Source: a virus. From it: a stretch of 27,920 nt of DNA. Position 1 is the first letter of the stretch. Each line of letters begins with the position of its first letter. Location: the IMG/VR virus record IMGVR_UViG_3300027974_000133, positions 1 through 27,920 of that record, one strand, 5' to 3'. The translations under genes and the position numbers were made by a program. This document shows positions 22,301 through 27,920 of the stretch, piece by piece. A model generated the notes under the pieces. It saw only the letters and a program-made list of their open reading frames with translations, made no database searches and was not told the DNA's origin.

Positions 22301-24205
22301 ATTGTTTATACTACTGGCGATCAAATTATCTCTGGTAATAAAACATTCATCAATAACATAGCTGTATCTGGTACTGGAAATTTCAATAATGTTAAAGTTT
22401 CAAATATTGATAAATTATTCTTATCAGGAATAGATATAGTAATAACTGGCAACTCTTCAATTAATGTATACAACGCAATATACATCAGTGGAAATCCAGT
22501 ATTAACAGGAATTATTCCAACATCTCAAACTATATCAAATGTTGTTTATACAACTGGCGATCAAATCATAGGTGGAAATAAAACTTTTGCAAATCAATTA
22601 CTTTTTGGAAATCAAAGTAGTACGGCTGGTTTTATTTCTGGAAACATTTCAAATGATGGAGAGGTAAGTAATTTATATATAAATGGAGGAGGAGGAGCTG
22701 GTGTAACTGAATCATATTTAACTATAAGTTCAGAATACGATACACTTAGTCTTGGGCGCTCACATGGCTTTGGTTTTGGAAATACTTACTTTCAAATTGA
22801 TGGAGGTGGCGAAGATTTAAGAATATCTAATACAAATGTATATGTATATGAAAATATATATGGATCTAAAAATGTATATGCAAATAATTTAGTTTATAAT
22901 ACTACTAACCAGATTATCAGCGGAATTAAAACTTTTGATGTATTTCCAATTGTTAGTGGTAATAAATTAATAACAGGAGTAGATTTAACCTCTTACGCTA
23001 CAGTTTCTAATTTGTTTTCTACAGGTTCTACTCTTAATAATAAAATCAATTCCCTTAGTGGTTACATCAACTTTCAAGACAATGTATTCAGCGGACAAAT
23101 TTTTAACACAGGTGGCATATTAGATACCAAGATAAATTCATTAAGCGGGCATGTTAATTCTCAAGACATAATCTTTAGTGGTCAAACATTTAATACAGGC
23201 AGTAGACTTGATAATAAGATTAATGCGCTCAGTGGTTATGTTACTGGAATTACAGGTATATTTGGAACGTTGCCAGCAAATTTATACGCTACTGGTTCAA
23301 CTCTTGATAACAAAATTAATTCACTTAGTGGCTATGTTAATTCTCAGGATAATATATTCAGCGGTCAAACATTTAATACTGGAAGTAGACTAGACAATAA
23401 AATAAACTCTTTGAGTGGATACGTTAATAGTCAAGACATTATCTTTAGTGGACAGATTGCTTCTAGTGGGTCGAGTTTATACAATAGCATTATAGCCTTA
23501 AGCGGTTTATTCACAGGATATACTGGCTCTTTAGATACTAACTTTGCAACCGATATTCAATTATTTAATACTGGTTCTGTTTTAGATAATAAGATTAATA
23601 GCTTAAGTGGTTACGTAAATTCTCAAGATACATTATTTAGTGGGCAAATATTCAATACTGGCAGCAGGTTAGATAACAAGATCAACTCTTTGAGTGGATA
23701 TGTAAATGCTCAAGACATTCTCTTTAGTGGGCAGATAGCTTCTACTGGATCAAATCTTGATAATAAAATTAATTTAATTAGCGGATTTTTCAACAATAAT
23801 GTGGTCTATACTACTGGTAATCAAACAGTATTAGGACAAAAAACTTTCTCTGGAACAACAACAGTAATTGGACACTTCGCAGCAACATCTAAATCATTCT
23901 TGATTGATCATCCTTTAGATAACAATAAAAAACTTCAATATGCTAGTTTAGAAGGTCCAGAACATGGAGTATTCCTAAGAGGAAAGACTAATGAAAATAT
24001 AATAAACCTTCCAAATTACTGGTCAGCTTTAGTTAATGAAAATAGCATTTCAGTTAATCTCACTCCAATTAATGTATACTCTAATATTTATGTTGTTGAT
24101 TATAATAATACAAGAATAATCACAAATGGTAATAATGGAAACTATTATTTTTATACAGTATATGGAGAACGAAAAGATATTCCAAAATTAACTGTGGAGT
24201 TTTAA
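19331..24205 (+). CDS. Giant repetitive tail fibre protein (1624 aa)
   Basis: This is the largest gene in the window. It contains 29 copies of a 29-35 residue unit with core TGSxLDNKINSLSG; L, I and L fall at coiled-coil spacing, so each copy is a short trimerising segment. Seven TGNQxISGxKTF modules punctuate it (for example near residues 36 and 65). Three non-repeat blocks interrupt the repeats: residues 330-456 (with PGPPGFTLIEAV), about 680-800, and about 985-1230 with a Gly-rich loop. The last 105 residues (SFLIDHPLDNNKKLQYASLE, GPEHGVFLRG, ending LTVEF) are a conserved fibre C-terminal domain type that I recall from aquatic phages; whether it self-cleaves is unknown. It would form a long trimeric fibre for host recognition. 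Start supported by AAGGA at 19314. Confidence 0.85.
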   Translation: MAQIFKAKTLVANTGKFAYEVSGPNLVYNTGNQNIDGSKNFYIRPTVNGTGVLLSGEATSLPSTIVYTTGNQTISGTKTFIQDTVFGDSAQGDFLVISGNTFTIYGSGNFTSGLFVNGNPVLTGIDLSSYATSANLFITGSTLNNKINSLSGYVNFQDVIFSGQIALSGSRLDNKINSLSGLFTSYTGSLDTTFATDAQLFNTGSTLDNKINSLSGYVNSQDNIFSGQIFNTGSRLDNKINSISGYINSQDILFSGQISLTGSNLNDKINSLSGLFTTYTGSLDATFATDLQLFNTGSTLDAKINSLSGYVNSQDNIFSGQISSTGSSLDFSKENHIIEDRSFILNGFIMNSLPEGRNVRYSISFDGATTNYNLTLPSVGQTGDKFYLSLTTPSNTNLNINRVIPGPPGFTLIEAVAAGTIFNKGYYINQIFDGTTIPNYISMDNLMGFASIINLNLSGSILNNKINSLSGYINSQDIIFSGQTFNTGSRLDNKINSLSGWSASSANLFATGSALYNSIVSLSGLFTGYTGSLDANFATDAQLFTTGSSLDNKINSLSGYVNSQDNIFSGQIFNTGSILDSKINSLSGYVNSQDIIFSGQTFSTGSRLDNKINSLSGYVDSKDIIFSGQIASTGSNLYNSIISLSGLFTGYTGTLDANFATDAQLFTTGSILDNKINSLSGISVLTSGNQTINGIKTFNSGIIFPNSANGSPINFAQTRAINFQSLGGINSAAIYGTYNGYPKIAVALSQAATPTPSFPLEDLIEIKGNSFGSPALSSVIASNIAITISGNQVLTGVNLSSYATVANLFSTGSILDNKINSLSGAFTSYTGNLDANFATDAQLFTTGSTLDNKINSLSGYVNSQDIIFSGQTFNTGSRLDNKINSLSGYINSQDIVFSGQIFNTGSILDNKINALSGYVTGITGTFGTLPANLYSTGATLDAKINSLSGYVNSQNIIFSGQTSNTGSRLDNKINSLSGYVDSKSITLPSTIVYTTGDQIISGNKTFINNIAVSGTGNFNNVKVSNIDKLFLSGIDIVITGNSSINVYNAIYISGNPVLTGIIPTSQTISNVVYTTGDQIIGGNKTFANQLLFGNQSSTAGFISGNISNDGEVSNLYINGGGGAGVTESYLTISSEYDTLSLGRSHGFGFGNTYFQIDGGGEDLRISNTNVYVYENIYGSKNVYANNLVYNTTNQIISGIKTFDVFPIVSGNKLITGVDLTSYATVSNLFSTGSTLNNKINSLSGYINFQDNVFSGQIFNTGGILDTKINSLSGHVNSQDIIFSGQTFNTGSRLDNKINALSGYVTGITGIFGTLPANLYATGSTLDNKINSLSGYVNSQDNIFSGQTFNTGSRLDNKINSLSGYVNSQDIIFSGQIASSGSSLYNSIIALSGLFTGYTGSLDTNFATDIQLFNTGSVLDNKINSLSGYVNSQDTLFSGQIFNTGSRLDNKINSLSGYVNAQDILFSGQIASTGSNLDNKINLISGFFNNNVVYTTGNQTVLGQKTFSGTTTVIGHFAATSKSFLIDHPLDNNKKLQYASLEGPEHGVFLRGKTNENIINLPNYWSALVNENSISVNLTPINVYSNIYVVDYNNTRIITNGNNGNYYFYTVYGERKDIPKLTVEF
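19744..23790 (+). repeat. 29-copy TGSxLDNKINSLSG coding repeat array
   Basis: Units come in recurring types: a 29-residue type ending GYVNSQDxIFSGQ, a 35-residue type ending GLFTxYTGSLDANFATDAQL, and a 32-residue type ending GYVTGITGxFGTLPANL. They occur in similar local orders. Amino-acid identity is high but codons are varied between copies (AGT GGA, AGC GGT, AGT GGC; AAT TCT, AAC TCA), so long exact DNA repeats are rare. Confidence 0.9.
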
Positions 24206-24206
24206 T

Positions 24207-24923
24207 ATGGGAGTAGGATATAATCCTAAAATAGTTACTGATGGATTAGTAATGTGCTTAGATGCAGCTAATAGGAAAAGTTATTCTGGAACTGGAACAA
24301 TTTGGCGCGATTTATGCAATAATTATGATTTCACAATAGTGAATAGTCCTACTTTTGGATTACATAAAGGAATTCCTTGCTTTTCATTAAATGAATCAAA
24401 TGATTATATTTGGTATAATGGATTATTAAAACATCAAATTGCTTCTGAATGTACGCTACAAATAATTATGGCTAGTATAAGTAATACTAATTTTGGTAGT
24501 TGTTCTAGATTAATGGCGATGGGAGATTCAACCGTATCTAATGATTATCAATTTTATTACTGTCTGGCATCTTGTGATCAAACAAGATTTGGCCTTTGGT
24601 ATAATTCATCTTCTGGTGGTTTTGGAGACTTTTATCCTACGTCTTCTTTACAGTCTATAAATGATGATTATAAAATTATTAATGTATCTTGGAAAGCTTC
24701 TGGAAGAGTAAAATATTATGTAAATTCAATAGAAGAAAATGACAGAGTCATGGGAACAGTTTTTAATAATTCAAATGTAAATAGAATTGTATTTGGAGCA
24801 AATAATTCTTTTGGAGAAAATTCTCTTGTAAGAATTGCTTACGCAGGAATGTATCAGAGACAACTAACCAAGGATGAAATTCTTCAAAACTACAAAGCTT
24901 TAAAAGGAAGATTTAATTTATGA
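24207..24923 (+). CDS. LamG/concanavalin-like lectin protein 1
   Basis: This 238-aa protein is the first of three tandem paralogues. All share the opening PKIVTDGLVMCLDAANRKSY, SGTGTIWRDL after it, a beta-sandwich middle, and a fixed ending (LTKDEILQNYKALKGRF). This is the Laminin-G-3/concanavalin A-like lectin type widespread in aquatic phages, usually a sugar-binding virion adhesin. This copy has diverged in the middle: it has extra cysteines (CSRLM, YYCLASCDQ) and lacks the usual GGSIVLDGTDDY-like strand, showing FSLNESNDYIWYNG instead. It starts 1 nt after the giant-fibre stop. Its last codons AAA GGA (in LKGRF) supply the next gene's Shine-Dalgarno. Confidence 0.8.
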   Translation: MGVGYNPKIVTDGLVMCLDAANRKSYSGTGTIWRDLCNNYDFTIVNSPTFGLHKGIPCFSLNESNDYIWYNGLLKHQIASECTLQIIMASISNTNFGSCSRLMAMGDSTVSNDYQFYYCLASCDQTRFGLWYNSSSGGFGDFYPTSSLQSINDDYKIINVSWKASGRVKYYVNSIEENDRVMGTVFNNSNVNRIVFGANNSFGENSLVRIAYAGMYQRQLTKDEILQNYKALKGRFNL

Positions 24924-25567
24924 GCTTTCATCATTCTCCTAAAATAGTAACAAATGGATTAGAATTTTGTTTTGATCCAATTAATTCTAAATCATATACT
25001 GGTGGAAGCATAATTCGCGATATATCTGGTAATAATAAAAATGGCACATTAAATGGAACATATTCTTTAACAAATATAGAAGGAGCAACAAGTCTTCTTT
25101 TTACAAGTACTAGTAGTCCAGTATCTAATCTTGTACAGAGTAATACTATAAATTTAAGAACCATTAGTATATGGTACAATAGAAGAAATGATGGATGGAG
25201 TTCAGCTTATCTTCTGGATGCAAGAAATGGTATGAGCAGTGGGTATATTTGGCAAGGAGGGTTTGGACCAGGGGCAGGAGGATGGGACGCATCAACAGTC
25301 TATGAAAATGGCATTGACATATCTACAGGCAAGGTGCTCAATAATTTAATAGGGGCTTCTTCTGGATTGTTATCTGTGAATAGGTGGAGAAATGTCACAA
25401 TAGTAAACAATGCAAACTACAACTGTACAATAAGTTTTTTTTCCAGATTTAATAATAGTGAGGCAGTTAATGTTGCTCTTTCTCATATAACAGCTTATAA
25501 TCGTGTTTTAACTCAAGCAGAAGTTTTACAAAACTATAATGCCCTAAAAGGAAGATTTAAATTATGA
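24920..25567 (+). CDS. LamG/concanavalin-like lectin protein 2
   Basis: This 215-aa paralogue starts in an ATGA overlap with copy 1. It keeps the family frame: PKIVTNGLEFCFDPINSKSY, RDISGNNKNGTLNGTYSL, and the ending RVLTQAEVLQNYNALKGRF. The first motif has drifted (FCFDPINSK in place of LCLDAANRK), and the middle carries a Gly/Trp-rich surface loop (GYIWQGGFGPGAGGWD) not seen in the other two, a plausible site of binding-specificity change. The Shine-Dalgarno AAGGA at 24904-24908 is encoded by the conserved Lys-Gly of copy 1. Expected role: carbohydrate-binding virion surface or fibre-associated protein. Confidence 0.8.
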   Translation: MSFHHSPKIVTNGLEFCFDPINSKSYTGGSIIRDISGNNKNGTLNGTYSLTNIEGATSLLFTSTSSPVSNLVQSNTINLRTISIWYNRRNDGWSSAYLLDARNGMSSGYIWQGGFGPGAGGWDASTVYENGIDISTGKVLNNLIGASSGLLSVNRWRNVTIVNNANYNCTISFFSRFNNSEAVNVALSHITAYNRVLTQAEVLQNYNALKGRFKL

Positions 25568-26238
25568 GTTGCGCTGGTGGACCAGTTTTAGTTAGAAATG
25601 GTTTAGTTCTTTGCCTTGATGCAGCAGACAAACAAAGCTATTCTGGAAGTGGAAGTATTTATAGAGATTTAAGTGGACAAAATAACGATTGTACTTTAAG
25701 GAATGGACCAACATTTTCAAATAACAATGGTGGCTGTATAGTTCTTGATGGAACAGATGATAACGTCTATTGTCCAACTTCCAATTTTGATAATATTACT
25801 AATCTAACATATGATTTATGGTTTAATCCTAACAATATAACTGGTATTAGAACATTAATAGCAAAAGAATTAATTTGTAAATATAGAATAAATAATGGTA
25901 CTCTTGAAACACTCTCAAGTTCAAATGGATCTAGTTGGAATTTAAACAATATTAGCACATCATCTATAATAAGTTTAAATAGATGGTATAATGCAACTCT
26001 TGCAGTAGTATCTAATGGAAATATATCATTATATTTGAATGGGACCCTCATCTCTTCAATTTCTCTTGGTGGAGCTTTAGGAACTAGTTTAGAAAAAATA
26101 ATTATAGGATCTTACGGTAACGGGCCAGAACCTTTTAGCGGTAGAATATCGCAAGCAAAAATATACAATCGCGCATTATCTGCAAATGAAATCCTTCAAA
26201 ACTATAAAGTTTTAAAAGGAAGGTTTTTATTAACATAA
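25564..26238 (+). CDS. LamG/concanavalin-like lectin protein 3
   Basis: This 224-aa protein is the copy closest to the family standard: VRNGLVLCLDAADKQSYSGS, YRDLSGQNNDCTL, NNNGGCIVLDGTDDNVYCP, WFNPNNITGIRTLIAKE, then the lectin-like back strands NISLYLNGTLISSISLGGAL and SLEKIIIGSYG, and the ending RALSANEILQNYKVLKGRFLL. It overlaps copy 2 by ATGA and uses an internal Shine-Dalgarno (AAGGA 25548-25552, 11 nt from the start, the same spacing as for copy 2). Its stop at 26236-26238 is immediately followed by a GTGTAAT element that opens the next fibre gene. Confidence 0.85.
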   Translation: MSCAGGPVLVRNGLVLCLDAADKQSYSGSGSIYRDLSGQNNDCTLRNGPTFSNNNGGCIVLDGTDDNVYCPTSNFDNITNLTYDLWFNPNNITGIRTLIAKELICKYRINNGTLETLSSSNGSSWNLNNISTSSIISLNRWYNATLAVVSNGNISLYLNGTLISSISLGGALGTSLEKIIIGSYGNGPEPFSGRISQAKIYNRALSANEILQNYKVLKGRFLLT

Positions 26239-26245
26239 GTGTAAT
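26239..26245 (+). promoter_or_regulatory. GTGTAAT element before second large fibre gene
   Basis: Exact heptamer directly after the stop of the third lectin gene and 15 nt before ATG 26254, with no Shine-Dalgarno. Confidence 0.5.
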
Positions 26246-26253
26246 TTATCTAT

Positions 26254-27920
26254 ATGCCTAACATATTAATTAACCCAAACTCTGGAATACTTGAATTCAA
26301 CACTGGCATAGCTGGAAGCTCTGTTTTTGATACTAATTTAAGTGGTCTTAGAATGACTTATGATAATTTCGGGGCAATTAATTTATTAAGTTATAATACG
26401 AATCCATCTTCTGGAGTAGACAGATTCACAATAGATGGAACAAATGGTCGTTTATTTTCTGTAACAGATAATCTTTCTGGATCTCTTTTTAGCGTGAATG
26501 ATATAGCTGGACTTCCAATCATAGAAGCTTTTGATGACAATACTGTTGTCATGGGAGCTTTTAATAGAAATGATTTTGTATTAAGTGGAAATTCTTTAGG
26601 ATTAGGCGCAGTTCCAAATACTGGCACAACTAAATTATATGTAGGAGGAAATTTACTTGTTAGTGGAAATATTTTTATAAGTGGTAATCAAGTCTTTACA
26701 GGAATAGGACCTTTTGCTACAACTAGCAATTTATTTGTCACAGGTTCGACTTTAGACAACAAAATTAATTCACTCAGCGGTTACGTCACAGGAATCACAG
26801 GCACGTTTGGAACATTACCAATAAGCCTAGCATCAACAGGTTCAATTTTAGACAACAAAATTAATTCTCTTAGTGGTTACGTAAACTCTCAAGACTTAAT
26901 ATTCAGCGGTCAAGCTTTCAACACTGGAAGCAGGCTAGATAATAAGATCAATTCACTTAGCGGTTATGTCAACTCACAAGATATTATCTTTAGCGGCCAG
27001 ATAGCTTCTACAGGTTCTAGTTTATACAATAGTATACTTTCATTAAGTGGTCTATTTACGGGATATACTGGAAACTTAGATGCTAACTTTGCAAGTGATT
27101 CCCAATTATTTGCTACAGGTTCGATCTTAGACAATAAAATAAATTCACTGAGTGGCTATGTAAATTCTCAAGATACTATATTTAGTGGACAAACTTTCAA
27201 TACGGGCAGCAGACTAGACAATAAAATCAACGTTTTAAGCGGTTATATTAATTCTCAGGACATTATATTTAGTGGTCAAGCAGCTTCAACTGGTTCAATT
27301 CTTGATAATAAAATTAATTCTTTAAGCGGGTATGTTACAGGGATAACTGGTATATTTGGAACATTACCAATAAGTCTAGCGTCTACAGGATCTATATTAG
27401 ATAGTAAGATTAATTCACTTAGCGGATACGTTAATAGTCAAGATATTATTTTTAGCGGTCAAACTTTCAATACAGGTAGTAGATTAGATAATAAAATAAA
27501 TAGCTTAAGTGGTTGGTCAGCTTCAGCTTTAAATCTCGCTTCAACTGGAAGCACTCTAGATAGTAAAATTAACTCACTTAGCGGATGGTCTGCTTCAGCA
27601 ATTAATTTAGGTTCTACTGGTTCGATTTTAAATACCAGAATAAACAATCTTAGTGGTTACATAAATTCTGCAAATAGTAATATTGTTTTCACTACTGGAA
27701 ATCAAAATATCAATGGAAATAAGAGTTTTTATGGTGATATGCTGCTTAGCGGTGGAAATAATAGAATAGGAAGTAATCATTATCTTAGTACTGAAGACGG
27801 TTTTGTTTTTATAAGACGAGCTGATAGTAATATCATATTGTTAAGTACAGAAGAATCTTCTTTATTCGATAATAATCAGGTTCTTTCTGTTCTTTGGGAT
27901 ACCAGACAACTTAGAGACGC
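26254..27920 (+). CDS. Second large repetitive tail fibre protein (3' partial)
   Basis: The frame stays open for 555 codons and runs off the window. The first 150 residues are a conserved-type fibre start: GVDRFTIDGTNGRLFSVTDN, SGSLFSVNDIAGLPIIEAFD, then TVVMGAFNRNDFVLSG, a pattern I associate with aquatic phage fibres. From about residue 160 it is built of 11 copies of the TGSxLDNKINSLSG repeat used in the 19331 gene, including the same GYVTGITGxFGTLP and GLFTGYTGNLDANFA variants, plus a GWSASAxNL variant near the end. A VFTTGNQNINGNKSF module follows, then a new beta region (DGFVFIRRADSNIILL) at the edge. It is probably a paralogous long fibre or a partner segment. Confidence 0.85.
   Translation, partial: MPNILINPNSGILEFNTGIAGSSVFDTNLSGLRMTYDNFGAINLLSYNTNPSSGVDRFTIDGTNGRLFSVTDNLSGSLFSVNDIAGLPIIEAFDDNTVVMGAFNRNDFVLSGNSLGLGAVPNTGTTKLYVGGNLLVSGNIFISGNQVFTGIGPFATTSNLFVTGSTLDNKINSLSGYVTGITGTFGTLPISLASTGSILDNKINSLSGYVNSQDLIFSGQAFNTGSRLDNKINSLSGYVNSQDIIFSGQIASTGSSLYNSILSLSGLFTGYTGNLDANFASDSQLFATGSILDNKINSLSGYVNSQDTIFSGQTFNTGSRLDNKINVLSGYINSQDIIFSGQAASTGSILDNKINSLSGYVTGITGIFGTLPISLASTGSILDSKINSLSGYVNSQDIIFSGQTFNTGSRLDNKINSLSGWSASALNLASTGSTLDSKINSLSGWSASAINLGSTGSILNTRINNLSGYINSANSNIVFTTGNQNINGNKSFYGDMLLSGGNNRIGSNHYLSTEDGFVFIRRADSNIILLSTEESSLFDNNQVLSVLWDTRQLRD
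26734..27672 (+). repeat. 11-copy TGSxLDNKINSLSG coding repeat array
   Basis: Same repeat family as in the giant fibre, with the same 29-, 32- and 35-residue unit types in similar order, and the same codon variation between copies. The unit type GWSASAxNL (24 residues) is used twice in a row here and once in the giant fibre. Confidence 0.9.

Noticed and set aside
23178-23393. 71-codon + strand frame inside the giant fibre gene
   Set aside because: An out-of-frame reading of the repeat array, hydrophobic by chance, without a ribosome site.
19744-23790. CRISPR-like or satellite repeat array
   Set aside because: The repeats are in frame, conserved as protein and variable as DNA, with no constant DNA repeat and unique spacers.
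14929-27920. Diversity-generating retroelement for the fibre and lectin genes
   Set aside because: No reverse transcriptase, template repeat or initiation-of-mutagenic-homing-like sequence is visible in the window; it could lie outside.
1-27920. tRNA or other structured RNA genes
   Set aside because: No cloverleaf-like GC-rich segment with TTCGA-type arm was noticed on either strand by reading; not exhaustively computed.

Overview
This window is the structural and lysis region of an AT-rich (about one-third G+C by eye) tailed double-stranded DNA bacteriophage (Caudoviricetes). Every convincing gene is on the + strand. There are no tRNAs, no integrase, and no metabolic or cellular housekeeping genes. 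Lipoprotein signal peptides and a spanin-like gene pair point to a Gram-negative host. The LamG-lectin proteins, the TGNQxISGxKTF fibre modules and the SLEGPEHG fibre tail are types I associate with phages from aquatic metagenomes. I cannot assign a genus, and no sheath or tape-measure gene is visible, so tail type is undecided.

Layout. 1-4360: DNA-packaging block, with a Cys-rich sigma-region-4-like protein (5' end cut off), a coiled-coil protein in the small-terminase position, an ERCC4/XPF-type nuclease and the large terminase. 4380-7550: portal and a tail-tube-like structural protein. 7583-10874: lysis genes (holin, lipoprotein, overlapping spanin-like pair, T4-lysozyme/pesticin-like endolysin, 49-aa lipoprotein) mixed with small virion-type proteins, a frame-broken gene and a decayed copy of the endolysin 5' end. 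10925-14815: head block (basic protein next to the protease, fused prohead protease-scaffold, decoration protein, major capsid protein), closed by a strong intrinsic terminator. 14929-27920: a small conserved-type protein, then more than 12 kb of adhesion genes: a beta-roll fibre, a BppU-like protein, a collagen-like protein, three fibre proteins sharing a 29-35 residue repeat (one of 1624 aa, one running off the window), and three tandem LamG lectins.

Expression logic. The heptamer GTGTAAT occurs ten times in the gaps in front of genes, plus one variant. Seven exact copies lie 12-19 nt before an ATG that has no Shine-Dalgarno sequence. The three copies 27, 30 and 106 nt from the ATG are followed by a Shine-Dalgarno. 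The capsid genes lack the heptamer and have strong Shine-Dalgarno sequences. The simplest reading is a phage-specific -10-like (late) promoter that makes leaderless or near-leaderless mRNAs when close to the gene. The sigma-like protein at the left edge is a possible reader. The leader of the 1624-aa fibre gene also carries two tandem 20-nt hairpins whose stems differ by compensatory changes, suggesting an RNA regulatory element.
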